The notes under the pieces are model-generated. The model was not told the DNA's origin, ran no database searches, and worked only from the letters and a program-made list of their open reading frames with translations. Shown here piece after piece: positions 49,206-58,311 of a stretch of DNA of 64,000 nt. The position numbers were made by a program, and so were the translations under genes. This DNA is from Streptomyces sp. NBC_00286 (GTDB lineage: Bacteria; Actinomycetota; Actinomycetes; Streptomycetales; Streptomycetaceae), in the NCBI RefSeq assembly GCF_036173125.1, contig NZ_CP108054.1, positions 2,728,001 through 2,792,000 on the forward strand. Direction: 5' to 3'. Every line of letters begins with the position of its first letter. The stretch's first letter is position 1.

Positions 49206-50624
49206 TCAGCTGTCGAAGCCGAGGCCCAGTCTGTCCATCGCCTTCAGCCACAGATTGCGCCGTCCGCCGTGCGCGTCCGCCCGTGCCAGCGACCACTTGG
49301 TGAGGGTGATGCCGGTCCAGGCGAGGGGTTCCGGCGGGAAGGGGAGTGGCTTCTTGCGGACCATGGCCAGGGAGGTACGTTCCGTGTGCTCCCCGGCCAG
49401 CAGGTCGAGCATCACGTCCGCGCCGAAGCGGGTCGCTCCGACGCCGAGTCCGGTGTAGCCCGCCGCGTAGGCGACCCGCCCGTGGTGTGCCGTGCCGAAG
49501 AAGGCCGAGAAACGGGAGCAGGTGTCGATCGCGCCGCCCCAGGCGTGGGTGAAGCGGACGCCCTCCATCTGCGGGAAGCAGGTGAAGAAGTGCCCGGCGA
49601 GCTTGGCGTAGGTCTCCGGGCGGTCGTCGTACTCGGCGCGCACCCGGCCGCCGTACGGATAGACCGCGTCGTAGCCGCCCCACAGGATGCGGTTGTCGGC
49701 CGACAGGCGGAAGTAGTGGAACTGGTTGGCGCTGTCGCCGAGGCCCTGGCGGTTCTTCCAGCCGAGGGAGGCGAGTTGGGCTTCGGTGAGTGGCTCGGTC
49801 ATCAGCGCGTAGTCGTAGACCGGGACGGTGTACGGGCGCACGCGTCTGACCAGGTTGGGGAAGATGTTCGTGCCGAGGGCGACGTGGCGGGCGCGGACGC
49901 TGCCATACGGAGTGCGTACGGCCATACCGGCGCCGTATGCCTTCAAGGTGAGCGCGGGCGTGTGCTCGTACACACGGACGCCCTGCTCGACGCAGGCGCG
50001 TTTGAGGCCCCAGGCGAGTCGGGCGGGGTTCACGAGCGCTACGCCGTGGCGGTCGTGGAGGCCGGCGAGGAATGTCGGTGAGTCGACTTGTTGCCGTACG
50101 GCGTCGGTGTCCAAGTACTCGAGGCCGTCCGCGAGTCCGTGGCGTTCCAACTCCCCGTGCCAGTCGCGGAGTTCGGCGACCTGGTACGGCTCGGTGGCGA
50201 CGTCGATCTCGCCGGTGCGCTCGAAGTCGCAGTCGAGGGAGTAGCGGGTGACGGTGGCCTCGATGGCGTCGAGGTTGCGGGCGCCCAGCTTCTCGAGGGT
50301 GTGGATTTCGTCGGGCCAGCGGGCGAGTCCGTTGGCCAGGCCGTGGGTGAGCGAGGCGGCGCAGAAGCCGCCGTTGCGGCCGGAGGCGGCCCAGCCCGTC
50401 TCCCTGCCTTCGACGAGTACGACGTCCCGCTGCGGGTCGCGTTCCTTGGCGAGCAGCGCAGTCCACAGTCCGCTGTAGCCGCCCCCGACGACGAGCAGAT
50501 CGCAGGTCTCGGCGGTGGTGAGGGCGGGCTCGGGGTGGGGTTTTGCGGGGTCGTCCAGCCAGTAGGAGCCGGGCTGGGCGTCGGAGAGCGACTTTGTCCA
50601 ACGGGACATGCCTTGTGTGGTCAT
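49206..50624 (-). CDS. FAD-dependent amine oxidase (DAO family, PuuB-like)
   Basis: 472 aa glycine oxidase/DadA-type flavoprotein. Rossmann motif DLLVVGGGYSGLWTALLAKE near residue 45; VVLVEGRETGWAASGRNGGF; C-terminal FAD loop AAGYTGLGVGATRFGADV. Resembles gamma-glutamylputrescine oxidase. The ATG at 50624 overlaps the potC stop (ATGA), making it the last gene of potD-potA-potB-potC-oxidase, so it probably oxidises the imported amine or its glutamyl derivative. No gamma-glutamylputrescine synthetase gene lies in this window. Confidence 0.85.
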   Translation of the reverse strand: MTTQGMSRWTKSLSDAQPGSYWLDDPAKPHPEPALTTAETCDLLVVGGGYSGLWTALLAKERDPQRDVVLVEGRETGWAASGRNGGFCAASLTHGLANGLARWPDEIHTLEKLGARNLDAIEATVTRYSLDCDFERTGEIDVATEPYQVAELRDWHGELERHGLADGLEYLDTDAVRQQVDSPTFLAGLHDRHGVALVNPARLAWGLKRACVEQGVRVYEHTPALTLKAYGAGMAVRTPYGSVRARHVALGTNIFPNLVRRVRPYTVPVYDYALMTEPLTEAQLASLGWKNRQGLGDSANQFHYFRLSADNRILWGGYDAVYPYGGRVRAEYDDRPETYAKLAGHFFTCFPQMEGVRFTHAWGGAIDTCSRFSAFFGTAHHGRVAYAAGYTGLGVGATRFGADVMLDLLAGEHTERTSLAMVRKKPLPFPPEPLAWTGITLTKWSLARADAHGGRRNLWLKAMDRLGLGFDS

Positions 50625-51421
50625 GCCTTTTGCCTGTTCCGGCGACCGCTGATGACCATTCCGGCCAGCACGATCAGTACGGCGACGATGAACATTCCCG
50701 TACCGATGACATTGATCTGGACCGGTGTGCCGCGTTGTGCCGAGCCCCAGACGAACATGGGGAAGGTGACCGTCGCGCCCGCGTTGAAATTGGTGATGAT
50801 GAAATCGTCGAAGGAGAGCGCGAAGGCGAGCAGCGCTCCCGCGACGATTCCGGGGGCCGCGATGGGCAGGGTGACCCGGACAAAGGTCTGGAACGGTCCG
50901 GCGTACAGATCGCGTGCGGCTTCTTCCAGCTTCGGGTCCATCGACATGACGCGAGCCTTGACGGCTGTCACCACGAAGCTGAGGCAGAACATGATGTGGG
51001 CGATCAGGACCGTCCAGAAACCCAACTGAGCCCCCATGTTGAGGAAAAGCGTCAGCAAGGAGGCGGCCATCACGACCTCGGGCATCGCCATCGGAAGGAA
51101 GACCAGCGAGTTCACGGCGCCCCGCGCGCGGAAGCGGTAGCGGACCAGCGCGAAGGCGATCAGCGTGCCGAGCACCGTGGCGCCGAGCGTCGCCCAGGCC
51201 GCGATCTGCAGGCTGAGCGCGAGCGAGCCGCACAGATCGGCGACCCCGCACGGATCGGTCCACGCCTCCGTGGAGAACTGCTGCCATTCGTAATTGAAGC
51301 GCCCTTTGGGGTTGTTGAAGGAGAAGACCGTGACGATGACGTTCGGCAGGAGCAGATATCCGAGCGTCAACAGGCCCGCGATGACGACGAGATGGCGCTT
51401 GAGCCAGCGTACGAGGGACAT
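50621..51421 (-). CDS. potC: polyamine ABC transporter permease PotC
   Basis: 266 aa, six TM helices. N-terminal TM1 VIAGLLTLGYLLLPNVIVTVFSF; EAA loop KLEEAARDLYAGPFQTFVRVTLP. PotC hallmarks include SLVFLPMAMPEVVMAASLL and FALSFDDFIITNF. One base separates it from potB. Spermidine/putrescine specificity is by family and the presence of potD. Confidence 0.94.
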   Translation of the reverse strand: MSLVRWLKRHLVVIAGLLTLGYLLLPNVIVTVFSFNNPKGRFNYEWQQFSTEAWTDPCGVADLCGSLALSLQIAAWATLGATVLGTLIAFALVRYRFRARGAVNSLVFLPMAMPEVVMAASLLTLFLNMGAQLGFWTVLIAHIMFCLSFVVTAVKARVMSMDPKLEEAARDLYAGPFQTFVRVTLPIAAPGIVAGALLAFALSFDDFIITNFNAGATVTFPMFVWGSAQRGTPVQINVIGTGMFIVAVLIVLAGMVISGRRNRQKA

Positions 51422-52348
51422 TTAGACCAGATCCTCCGTCCCCGACTTGCGAATGTAGAGCGTGACGATGATGAGGATCGCGGCCATGAGAATGAACGAA
51501 AGAGCCGCGGCCGTCGGATAGTCGAGAACCCGCAGGAACTGGCCCTGGATCACGTTTCCGACCATCCGGGTGTCCGTGGAGCCGAGCAGATCGGCATTGA
51601 CGTAATCACCACTTGCGGGGATGAACGTGAGGAGCGTGCCGGAGACGACACCCGGCATGGACAGCGGGAACGTCACCTTGCGGAAGGTCGTGAACGGCTT
51701 GGCGTACAGGTCGTTCGCCGCCTCGTGGAGGCGTCCGTCGATGCGCTCGAGCGAGGTGTAGAGCGGAAGGATCATGAACGGCAGGAAGTTGTACGTGAGT
51801 CCGCAGACCACCGCGAGCGGCGTGGCCAGTACGCGGTCACCGGCCGTGAGGCCGAGCCAGCTCGTGACGTCCAGCAGGTGCAGCGAGTTGAGGGCGCCGA
51901 CGACCGGGCCGCCGTCCGCGAGGATCGTCTTCCAGGCGAGCGTACGGATCAGGAAGCTGGTGAAGAACGGCGCGATCACCAGAATCAGGATCAGATTGCG
52001 CCAGCGGCCGGCGCGGAACGCGATCAGATAGGCGAGCGGGTAGCCGAGCAGCAGACACAGGGCGGTGGCGGTGCCTGCGTAGAGGACCGAGCGCAGGAAC
52101 TGCGGCCAGTACTCGGAGATCGCGTCCCAGTAGGTCGCGAAGTGCCAGGTGACCTTGTAGCCCTCCTCCAGGGAGCCCGTCTGCACGGACGTGGAGGCCT
52201 GGTAGACCATCGGCAGCGCGAAGAAGATCAGCAGCCAGAGGATGCCGGGCAGGAGCAGCCAGTACGGGGTGAGGCGGCCTCTTCTGCGCGGGGGCTTCTT
52301 CTGCGGGGTGGGTGCGAGAGGCGGTGGCGCCTCGGTGACGGTCGTCAT
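51422..52348 (-). CDS. potB: polyamine ABC transporter permease PotB
   Basis: 308 aa with a Pro-rich cytoplasmic N-terminus, TM1 LLLPGILWLLIFFALPMVY and the EAA loop RLHEAANDLYAKPFTTFRKVTFP. FIPASGDYVNADLLG and IRTLAWKTIL are typical of PotB. Its ATG overlaps the potA stop by 4 nt. Forms the transmembrane channel with PotC. Confidence 0.94.
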   Translation of the reverse strand: MTTVTEAPPPLAPTPQKKPPRRRGRLTPYWLLLPGILWLLIFFALPMVYQASTSVQTGSLEEGYKVTWHFATYWDAISEYWPQFLRSVLYAGTATALCLLLGYPLAYLIAFRAGRWRNLILILVIAPFFTSFLIRTLAWKTILADGGPVVGALNSLHLLDVTSWLGLTAGDRVLATPLAVVCGLTYNFLPFMILPLYTSLERIDGRLHEAANDLYAKPFTTFRKVTFPLSMPGVVSGTLLTFIPASGDYVNADLLGSTDTRMVGNVIQGQFLRVLDYPTAAALSFILMAAILIIVTLYIRKSGTEDLV

Positions 52349-53499
52349 GCCGAGGCCTCTTCTCCGACGGTCTCGACACCCGCGTCGATGTCCTGGGTCG
52401 CGTCCATCCCGAAGGTGTGCGCCGGGCTCCAGTGCAGGACGACCTCGGTGCCGGGGACGAGCCGGGCATCGCGGTCGATGTTCTGGGCGTAGACCTCGAA
52501 CTCGGGGCAGACGGGGCTGTCGATGACGTACTGCGTGGAAACGCCTATGAAACTCGTGTCGGCGATCTTCCCGGAGATGCGGTTACGGCCCTCGGAGATC
52601 GAGCCCGCGTCGTCGGCGTGTGTGAGGGAGATCTTCTCGGGGCGGATGCCGACGAGGACCTTGCCGCCGGTCGTGGTGGGCGCCGAACAGCGTGCGGCCG
52701 GCAGGGAGAGCTTGCCGCCGCCCGCCTTGAGCACGATCTCGTCACCGCTGGTGGTGTCGACCTCGGCCTCGATGAGATTGGAAGTGCCGAGGAAGTTGGC
52801 GACGAAGGTGGTCTGCGGGTTCTCGTAGAGGTCGGCGGGCGAGCCGAGCTGCTCGACCCGGCCCGCGTTCATCACGGCGACCGTGTCGGCCATCGTCATG
52901 GCCTCCTCCTGGTCGTGCGTGACGTGGATGAAGGTGATGCCCACTTCGGTCTGGATGCGCTTGAGTTCGAGCTGCATCTGGCGGCGCAGCTTGAGGTCGA
53001 GGGCGCCGAGCGGCTCGTCGAGCAGCAGCACCTTGGGGTGGTTGATCAGGGCGCGGGCGACGGCGACGCGCTGCTGCTGGCCGCCGGAGAGCTGGTGCGG
53101 CTTCTTGCGGGCCTGCTCGCCGAGCTGGACGAGGTCGAGCATCTCCCCGACCTGCTTCTTCACCGACTTGATGCCGCGCCGGCGCAAACCGAAGGCGACG
53201 TTCTCGAAGATGTCGAGGTGCGGGAAGAGGGCGTACGACTGGAAGACGGTGTTCACCGGCCGCTTGTAGGGGGGCAGGTTCGTCACATCCTGGTCTCCCA
53301 GGGACACGTTTCCCGAAGTGGGCTCCTCCAGACCCGCGATCATCCGCAGGGTGGTGGTCTTTCCGCAACCCGAGGCCCCTAGGAGGGCGAAAAACGATCC
53401 CTGGGGGACGGTCAGGTCGAGCGGGTGCACGGCGGTGAAGGAGCCGTACGTCTTACTGATCCCGGAGAGGCGGACGTCACCGCTGTTGTCGTTCGTCAT
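52345..53499 (-). CDS. potA: polyamine ABC transporter ATPase PotA
   Basis: 384 aa: ABC domain with Walker [11 protein letters not shown]-loop [10 protein letters not shown], signature [10 protein letters not shown], Walker B VLLLDEP and H-loop VTHDQEEAM, followed by a TOBE domain ([10 protein letters not shown]). ATG at 53499 has AGGGG 9 nt upstream. An in-frame GTG at 53508 would overlap the potD stop (GTGA) but its ribosome-binding site would be too close. Drives PotBC. Confidence 0.95.
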   Translation of the reverse strand: MTNDNSGDVRLSGISKTYGSFTAVHPLDLTVPQGSFFALLGASGCGKTTTLRMIAGLEEPTSGNVSLGDQDVTNLPPYKRPVNTVFQSYALFPHLDIFENVAFGLRRRGIKSVKKQVGEMLDLVQLGEQARKKPHQLSGGQQQRVAVARALINHPKVLLLDEPLGALDLKLRRQMQLELKRIQTEVGITFIHVTHDQEEAMTMADTVAVMNAGRVEQLGSPADLYENPQTTFVANFLGTSNLIEAEVDTTSGDEIVLKAGGGKLSLPAARCSAPTTTGGKVLVGIRPEKISLTHADDAGSISEGRNRISGKIADTSFIGVSTQYVIDSPVCPEFEVYAQNIDRDARLVPGTEVVLHWSPAHTFGMDATQDIDAGVETVGEEASA

Positions 53500-53504
53500 G
53501 GAGG

Positions 53505-54698
53505 TCACGCCCCTGTCAGCTTTGCGAACTTCTCTTCGTAGGCCGTCTCTTCCTTGCTGCTCAGGGAGCGGAAGGAGCGCGACTTGGCGGCCATGGCCGC
53601 GTCGGGAATGATCAAGGGATTGTTCGCCGCGTCCTCGTCGATCTTCGCGAGTTCGGCTTTCACACCGTCCACGGGGCATACGAAGTTGATGTACGCCGCG
53701 AGTTGTGCCGCCGGGCCGGGCTCGTAGTAGTAGTCGATGAGCCGTTCGGCGTTGGTCTTGTGGCGGGCCTTGTTGGGGACCAGCAGGTTGTCGGTGGAGG
53801 TCAGGTAGCCGCTGTCCGGGATGACGAAGTCCACGTCCGGGTTGTCCGCCTTGAGCTGGACGACGTCACCGGCCCAGGCGAGACAGGCCGCGAAGTCACC
53901 CTTGGTGAGGTCGGCCGTGTAGTCGTTGCCGGTGAACCGGCGGATCTGGCCCTTGTCGACGGCCTTCTGGAGGCGGTCGATCGTCGCGTCGAAGTCGTCG
54001 TCGGTGAACTTCCCCGGGGCCTTGCCCATGTCGAGCATCGTCATGCCGACGCTGTCGCGCATCTCCGACAGGAAGCCGACGCGTCCCTTGAGCTTGGGGT
54101 TGTCGAGCATGTCGGAGACGGACTTCACCTCCTCGCCGTCGAGCGCCTTCTTGTTGAACGCGATGACCGTGGAGATACCGGTCCAGGGATAGGAGTACGC
54201 CCGTCCCGGGTCCCAGTCGGGGTTGCGGAACTGCTGGGAGAGGTTGGCGTACGCGGTCGGCAGGTTGGACGGGTCCAGTTTCTGGACCCACCCGAAGCGG
54301 ATGAGCCTGGCTGCGAGCCAGTCGGTGACGCAGATGAGGTCGCGGCCAGTGTCCTGGCCCGCTGCCAGCTGTGGCTTGATCTTGCCGAAGAACTCGACGT
54401 TGTCGTTGATGTCCTGGGTGTACTTGACCTTGATGCCGGTGCGCTTGGTGAACGCGTCGAGGGTGGGGTGCCGCTTTTCGCTCTCGTCGACGTCCATGTA
54501 CTCGGTCCAGTTGGAGAAGCTGATCCGCTTCTCCTTGGCCGAGTGGTCCTCGGAGTCGACCCCAGCGGTGTTCTTAGCCGCGGGGATCCCACAAGCACTC
54601 AGCGCTGCGGCGCCACCGAGGGCGAGCGCGCCACCGGTGGTGGCCCGCAGCAGCGAGCGGCGGCTGAGGGAGGTCCGGCCGTTGCGTAGGTGGTCCAT
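53505..54698 (-). CDS. potD: polyamine-binding lipoprotein PotD
   Basis: 397 aa. Tat lipoprotein signal: SLSRRSLLRATTGGALALGG with lipobox LSAC. Mature part has the PotD-type SFSNWTEYMDVDE start and acidic/aromatic ligand motifs (DLICVTDWLAARLI; YSYPWTGISTVIAFN). ATG at 54698 with GGAGGAG 6 nt upstream. First gene of potDABC-oxidase. A GATTCCGT-N20-ACGGAATC inverted repeat lies 103-138 nt upstream. Confidence 0.94.
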   Translation of the reverse strand: MDHLRNGRTSLSRRSLLRATTGGALALGGAAALSACGIPAAKNTAGVDSEDHSAKEKRISFSNWTEYMDVDESEKRHPTLDAFTKRTGIKVKYTQDINDNVEFFGKIKPQLAAGQDTGRDLICVTDWLAARLIRFGWVQKLDPSNLPTAYANLSQQFRNPDWDPGRAYSYPWTGISTVIAFNKKALDGEEVKSVSDMLDNPKLKGRVGFLSEMRDSVGMTMLDMGKAPGKFTDDDFDATIDRLQKAVDKGQIRRFTGNDYTADLTKGDFAACLAWAGDVVQLKADNPDVDFVIPDSGYLTSTDNLLVPNKARHKTNAERLIDYYYEPGPAAQLAAYINFVCPVDGVKAELAKIDEDAANNPLIIPDAAMAAKSRSFRSLSSKEETAYEEKFAKLTGA

Positions 54699-54800
54699 GT
54701 CGATCTCCTCCGCCGTCGCAATCCCCTCCAGGGAGGGGGTGGCGTGGCTCCAGCTCGATTTGAAGGCCGATCCTGACAGAGGGGGGCCTGTCCAACAAGT

Positions 54801-54836
54801 GATTCCGTTGTTGCCATTTGGTTAAGCGACGGAATC
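54801..54836. promoter_or_regulatory. inverted repeat upstream of potD, candidate operator
   Basis: GATTCCGT-N20-ACGGAATC, perfect 8-bp arms in a locally AT-richer stretch (TTGCCATTTGGTTAAGC). Good position for a regulator site controlling the pot operon; candidates are PucR or the Lrp protein encoded here. It could also act as an mRNA hairpin. Confidence 0.5.
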
Positions 54837-54928
54837 GGTTGGGGTGGGGGTGCCTCCGGCGGTGGGGCGGTTGGGTTCGTTTTCGGCTGACGGTGCGTTG
54901 TGGTTGCTCGCGCAGTGGGTTCGTTGTC

Positions 54929-55612
54929 GGCTGCGGCGCCGTCGTGGCTGGTCGCGCCCACGCGGCGGAGCCGCAAATTGACACCGCCCCGCGGGGTGCC
55001 TCCGTCGGTTGGGCGGTCGGGTTCGTTTTCGGCTGCGGGTGCGTTGTGGTTGCTCGCGCAGTTCCCCGCGCCCCTGGGGTGCGTGGTGGGTGCGGGGCCG
55101 CGGTCCGGTGCGTCAGCCCGTCGCCAACAGGGCATACGACCCCTTGCTTCCACAGGGTGCTGGTATGCCCAGACCGAAGCTAAGCGACGGGCATACGACG
55201 CACCGGCCCACGTCCCCTCCCGCCGGCGGGAGGGTGCGAGTAGTAGGGGGTCCGGGTTCCCTCCGGGGGCTGGCTTTCCGGGCCGCGGGGTTGCTCGGGG
55301 CGCAGGCGCCTTCCGGGCACGGACTTTTTCAGATCGCGGGCTATTTCGGTTCGCTGGCTCTTCGGGGCGCGGGCAGTCGCAGGCTTTTCAGGGGCGCGGG
55401 GAACTGCGCGACCAGCCACAACGCACCCGCAGCCGCGACACGACCCCAACACCCCACCCCGGTAGGCACCCACCCACTCACGGTGAGCACCCCACCCACC
55501 CGCGGTAGGCGCCCACCCACCCCGCCGAAGGTGCCCCACCCACCCCGCCGGAGGCAGAGGGGCCTGGGGGCGCAGCCCCCAGTTTCGGGAAGGGGCGGGG
55601 CTGGGGAAAAGA
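54929..55612. repeat. long intergenic direct repeat, copy 2
   Basis: The 935 bp between potD and the DUF4190 gene contain no credible gene. From GGCTGCGGCGCCGTCGTGGC the sequence matches 40687-41375 with few substitutions, plus one extra 24-bp GGTGCCCCACCCACCCCGCC-type unit near 55530. Nested hairpin arms are kept (55116-55124 with 55184-55192) while the loop differs. Upstream (54840-54928) is a further partial copy of the GTTGTGGTTGCTCGCGCAG module. Confidence 0.85.
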
Positions 55613-55633
55613 AACCCTCGCCCGGCGGAGCCC

Positions 55634-56359
55634 CTAGCGCAGGCCCGGAGCTATGAGCAGCAGCACGAGCATGGCCACGCCCAGCGCGGTGCCAACCGCT
55701 CCGCAGATGATCCCGGCCAGGGCCTGGCCACCGTTCGTGGCCTCACCACGCCGCGCCTTACCCCGCCCGATCCCACCGAAGATCACCGCAAGAATGCCCG
55801 TGATGATGGCCACCGGCCAGAGGCAGAAACCGACGGCCGAGACGATCCCCAGCACGAGCCCGGTCGTACCCATCCCATTGCTCGGCCCCATAGGCATCCC
55901 GGGCCAGCCATAACCGGGCCCGGCCCCCGGGGCGGCCGGGTAGTAGGCCTGCCCCGGGTAGCCGTACCCATACCCATAGGGCACCTGCCCCGGCCCCTCC
56001 GGCGAGACGGGCGGCGGCGGAACGGGATCCCCGGACCCACCGCCCGGCCCCACGAACGGACCACCAGAGCCAGCCACCCCCGGCGGCGCCACCGGATCGG
56101 CCCAGCCCTGGACACCCGGCGAAGGCGGCGCCCCCGCCCCCGGCATCGAGGTGACCGTCGGCTGATCATGCACGGAAGGCGCCCGACTCCCCGCATCCGC
56201 CCCAGCACCCGCCTTGCCCAAAGGAACCCCCGGCTGGGCAGTCGCGTCCTGCGGCCCGGAACCAGGGGCTCCGCCCGCGGGAGCCCGGTGCTCGGGCGGA
56301 GCCCAAGGGTTCGGGGCACCGCCCCCCGGCGTACCCGGCGGCTGCGCGGCGTCGGACAT
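55634..56359 (-). CDS. DUF4190 small membrane protein with Pro/Gly-rich N-terminus
   Basis: 241 aa. The first ~150 residues are a Pro/Gly/Ala-rich, probably disordered cytoplasmic segment (ending YGYGYGYPGQAYYP). Then two TM helices in a DUF4190 pattern: GLVLGIVSAVGFCLWPVAIITGILAVIFGGIGRGKARRGE read as TM1-loop and QALAGIICGAVGTALGVAM as TM2. Common in Streptomyces, function unknown. ATG at 56359 with AGGGG about 10 nt upstream. Divergent from the deaminase gene. Confidence 0.85.
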   Translation of the reverse strand: MSDAAQPPGTPGGGAPNPWAPPEHRAPAGGAPGSGPQDATAQPGVPLGKAGAGADAGSRAPSVHDQPTVTSMPGAGAPPSPGVQGWADPVAPPGVAGSGGPFVGPGGGSGDPVPPPPVSPEGPGQVPYGYGYGYPGQAYYPAAPGAGPGYGWPGMPMGPSNGMGTTGLVLGIVSAVGFCLWPVAIITGILAVIFGGIGRGKARRGEATNGGQALAGIICGAVGTALGVAMLVLLLIAPGLR

Positions 56360-56509
56360 ACGCGGAGTCCCCTCTCTCGAACGTCCCGTCATGCTACGGC
56401 CGGACCACGCCCCCAACACCCCGGCTTACGATGATCCACGCACCACCCGATCAGCCGATCACCCGCGCCCGCCGCACAAAGGCAGGGCGCCGTTCCCGGG
56501 GAGGAACCC

Positions 56510-57595
56510 GTGACCGACCACCGCGACCCGAGCGTCCCGCCCACCGTGCCCACCGGGCAGGTCCCGCGCGACCTGCACACCTTCATCGCCGGGCTCCCCA
56601 AGGCCGAACTCCACGTGCACCACGTCGGCTCCGCCTCCCCCCGTATCGTCTCCGAACTGGCCGCCCGCCACCCCGACTCCAAGGTGCCGACCGACCCCGA
56701 GGCACTGGTCGACTACTTCACGTTCACGGACTTCGCCCACTTCATCGAGGTGTACCTCTCCGTCGTGGACCTCATCCGCACCCCGGAGGACGTACGCCTC
56801 CTCACGTACGAGGTCGCCCGCGACATGGCGCGGCAGCAGATCCGGTACGCCGAGCTGACCGTCACGCCGTTCTCCTCGACCCGTCGCGGCATCGACGAGG
56901 GCGCGTTCATGGCCGCGATCGAGGACGCCCGCAAGGCCGCGGAGGCCGACTTCGGGACCGTACTGCGCTGGTGCTTCGACATTCCGGGAGAGGCGGGTCT
57001 CGAGGCCGCCGAGGAGACCACCCGGCTCGCCACCACGGACAAGCTCCGTCCGGAGGGCCTGGTCTCGTTCGGGCTCGGCGGGCCCGAAGTCGGCGTGGCC
57101 CGGCCGCAGTTCAAGCCGTACTTCGACCGGGCGATCGCGGCCGGGCTGCGTTCGGTGCCGCATGCGGGTGAGACGACCGGTCCTGGGACCGTCTGGGATG
57201 CCCTCACCGAGCTGCGCGCCGAGCGCATCGGGCATGGCACGAGTTCGGCGCAGGACCCGAAGCTGCTCGTGCATCTCGCCGAGCACCGCATCGCGCTGGA
57301 GGTCTGCCCGACCTCCAACATCGCCACGCGCGCGGTCCGCACGCTCGACGAGCACCCGATCAAGGAGTTCGTACGGGCCGGGGTACTCGTGACGATCAAC
57401 TCCGACGATCCGCCGATGTTCGGCACGGACCTCAACAACGAGTACGCGGTGGCCGCCCGCCTCCTCGACCTCGACGAACAGGGTCTCGCCGCGCTCGCCA
57501 AGAACGCCGTCGAGGCGTCCTTCCTCGACCCGGTCGGCAAGGCGAAGCTGGCCGGAGAGATCGACACGTACACCGCTGCGTGGCTCGCGAACTGA
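56510..57595 (+). CDS. adenosine deaminase family protein, probable aminodeoxyfutalosine deaminase
   Basis: 361 aa metal-dependent deaminase. Zinc ligands appear in ELHVHHVGS (HxH), PHAGE (His/Glu), IGHGT (His) and NSDDPPMF (Asp). The first motif differs from the ELHxHLEGS of true adenosine deaminases (HHVGSASP here). By family knowledge, a Streptomyces avermitilis relative (Sav2595) deaminates 6-aminodeoxyfutalosine in the futalosine menaquinone pathway; this gene looks like that type and has the same kind of neighbourhood, but adenosine or another purine as substrate is not excluded. Followed 17 nt later by a GDPD gene. Confidence 0.85.
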   Translation: MTDHRDPSVPPTVPTGQVPRDLHTFIAGLPKAELHVHHVGSASPRIVSELAARHPDSKVPTDPEALVDYFTFTDFAHFIEVYLSVVDLIRTPEDVRLLTYEVARDMARQQIRYAELTVTPFSSTRRGIDEGAFMAAIEDARKAAEADFGTVLRWCFDIPGEAGLEAAEETTRLATTDKLRPEGLVSFGLGGPEVGVARPQFKPYFDRAIAAGLRSVPHAGETTGPGTVWDALTELRAERIGHGTSSAQDPKLLVHLAEHRIALEVCPTSNIATRAVRTLDEHPIKEFVRAGVLVTINSDDPPMFGTDLNNEYAVAARLLDLDEQGLAALAKNAVEASFLDPVGKAKLAGEIDTYTAAWLAN

Positions 57596-57612
57596 CCCAG
57601 CACAATGGGCCC

Positions 57613-58311
57613 ATGCGCTCCGTGACTGCCGTGGCCCATCGCGGCGACCCCTATCGCGTCCGCGAGAACACCATCGACTCGCTGCGTTCCGCGCTCGGGC
57701 GGGGCGCGGACGCCGTCGAGTTCGATGTCCGGCTGACCCGCGACGATGTGCCGGTGCTGTTGCACGACGCGACGCTGAAGCGGTTGTGGGAGCACGACCG
57801 GCCGCTGCTCTCGCTCTCGGCGGACGAGGTGCACGGGCTCACCTCGGGTGGGGTTCCCACCCTGGAGGAGGCCCTGAAGGCGACCGATCACGGCCGCTTC
57901 ATGGTCGACCTGCCGGGCGCCGCGAACCCCCGGGCCGTGCGCCGGATCGTCGACGTCATCCGCGATCTCGGCGCCGACGAGCGCGTGTACTACAGCGCCG
58001 GCGCCGAGACCATGCTCGCCGTCCGCGCGGCCGACCCCGCCGCGGAGATCGCCCTCACCTGGACCACGCTCGCGCCCCCACGCCCCGCCCTCCTCGAAGC
58101 GATCCGTCCCCGCTGGCTCAACTACCGCTTCAGCCTGGTCGACCGCGGCCTCGCCGACCGCGTCCACCGCGACGGCTACCTCCTGTCGGCGTGGACCCCC
58201 GACACCCGCCGCTCCATGCGCCGCCTCCTGGACGCGGGAGCCGACTCGATCACGACGAACCGCATCGACACGCTGCGCGCTCTTCGTGGAGCGAGGGGCG
58301 AAACGCCCTAA
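57613..58311 (+). CDS. glycerophosphodiester phosphodiesterase family protein
   Basis: 232 aa. GDPD barrel with VAHRGDPYRVRENT (His-Arg pair), AVEFDVRLTRDDVPVLLHD (metal-binding Glu/Asp and catalytic His), and the C-terminal AWTPDTRRSMRRLLDAGADSITTN. Splits glycerophosphodiesters to glycerol-3-phosphate plus alcohol. No signal peptide; relatives act in the cytoplasm. Tail overlaps the convergent sigma-factor stop by 4 nt. No strong ribosome-binding site, so translation may be coupled to the deaminase gene 17 nt upstream. Confidence 0.88.
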   Translation: MRSVTAVAHRGDPYRVRENTIDSLRSALGRGADAVEFDVRLTRDDVPVLLHDATLKRLWEHDRPLLSLSADEVHGLTSGGVPTLEEALKATDHGRFMVDLPGAANPRAVRRIVDVIRDLGADERVYYSAGAETMLAVRAADPAAEIALTWTTLAPPRPALLEAIRPRWLNYRFSLVDRGLADRVHRDGYLLSAWTPDTRRSMRRLLDAGADSITTNRIDTLRALRGARGETP

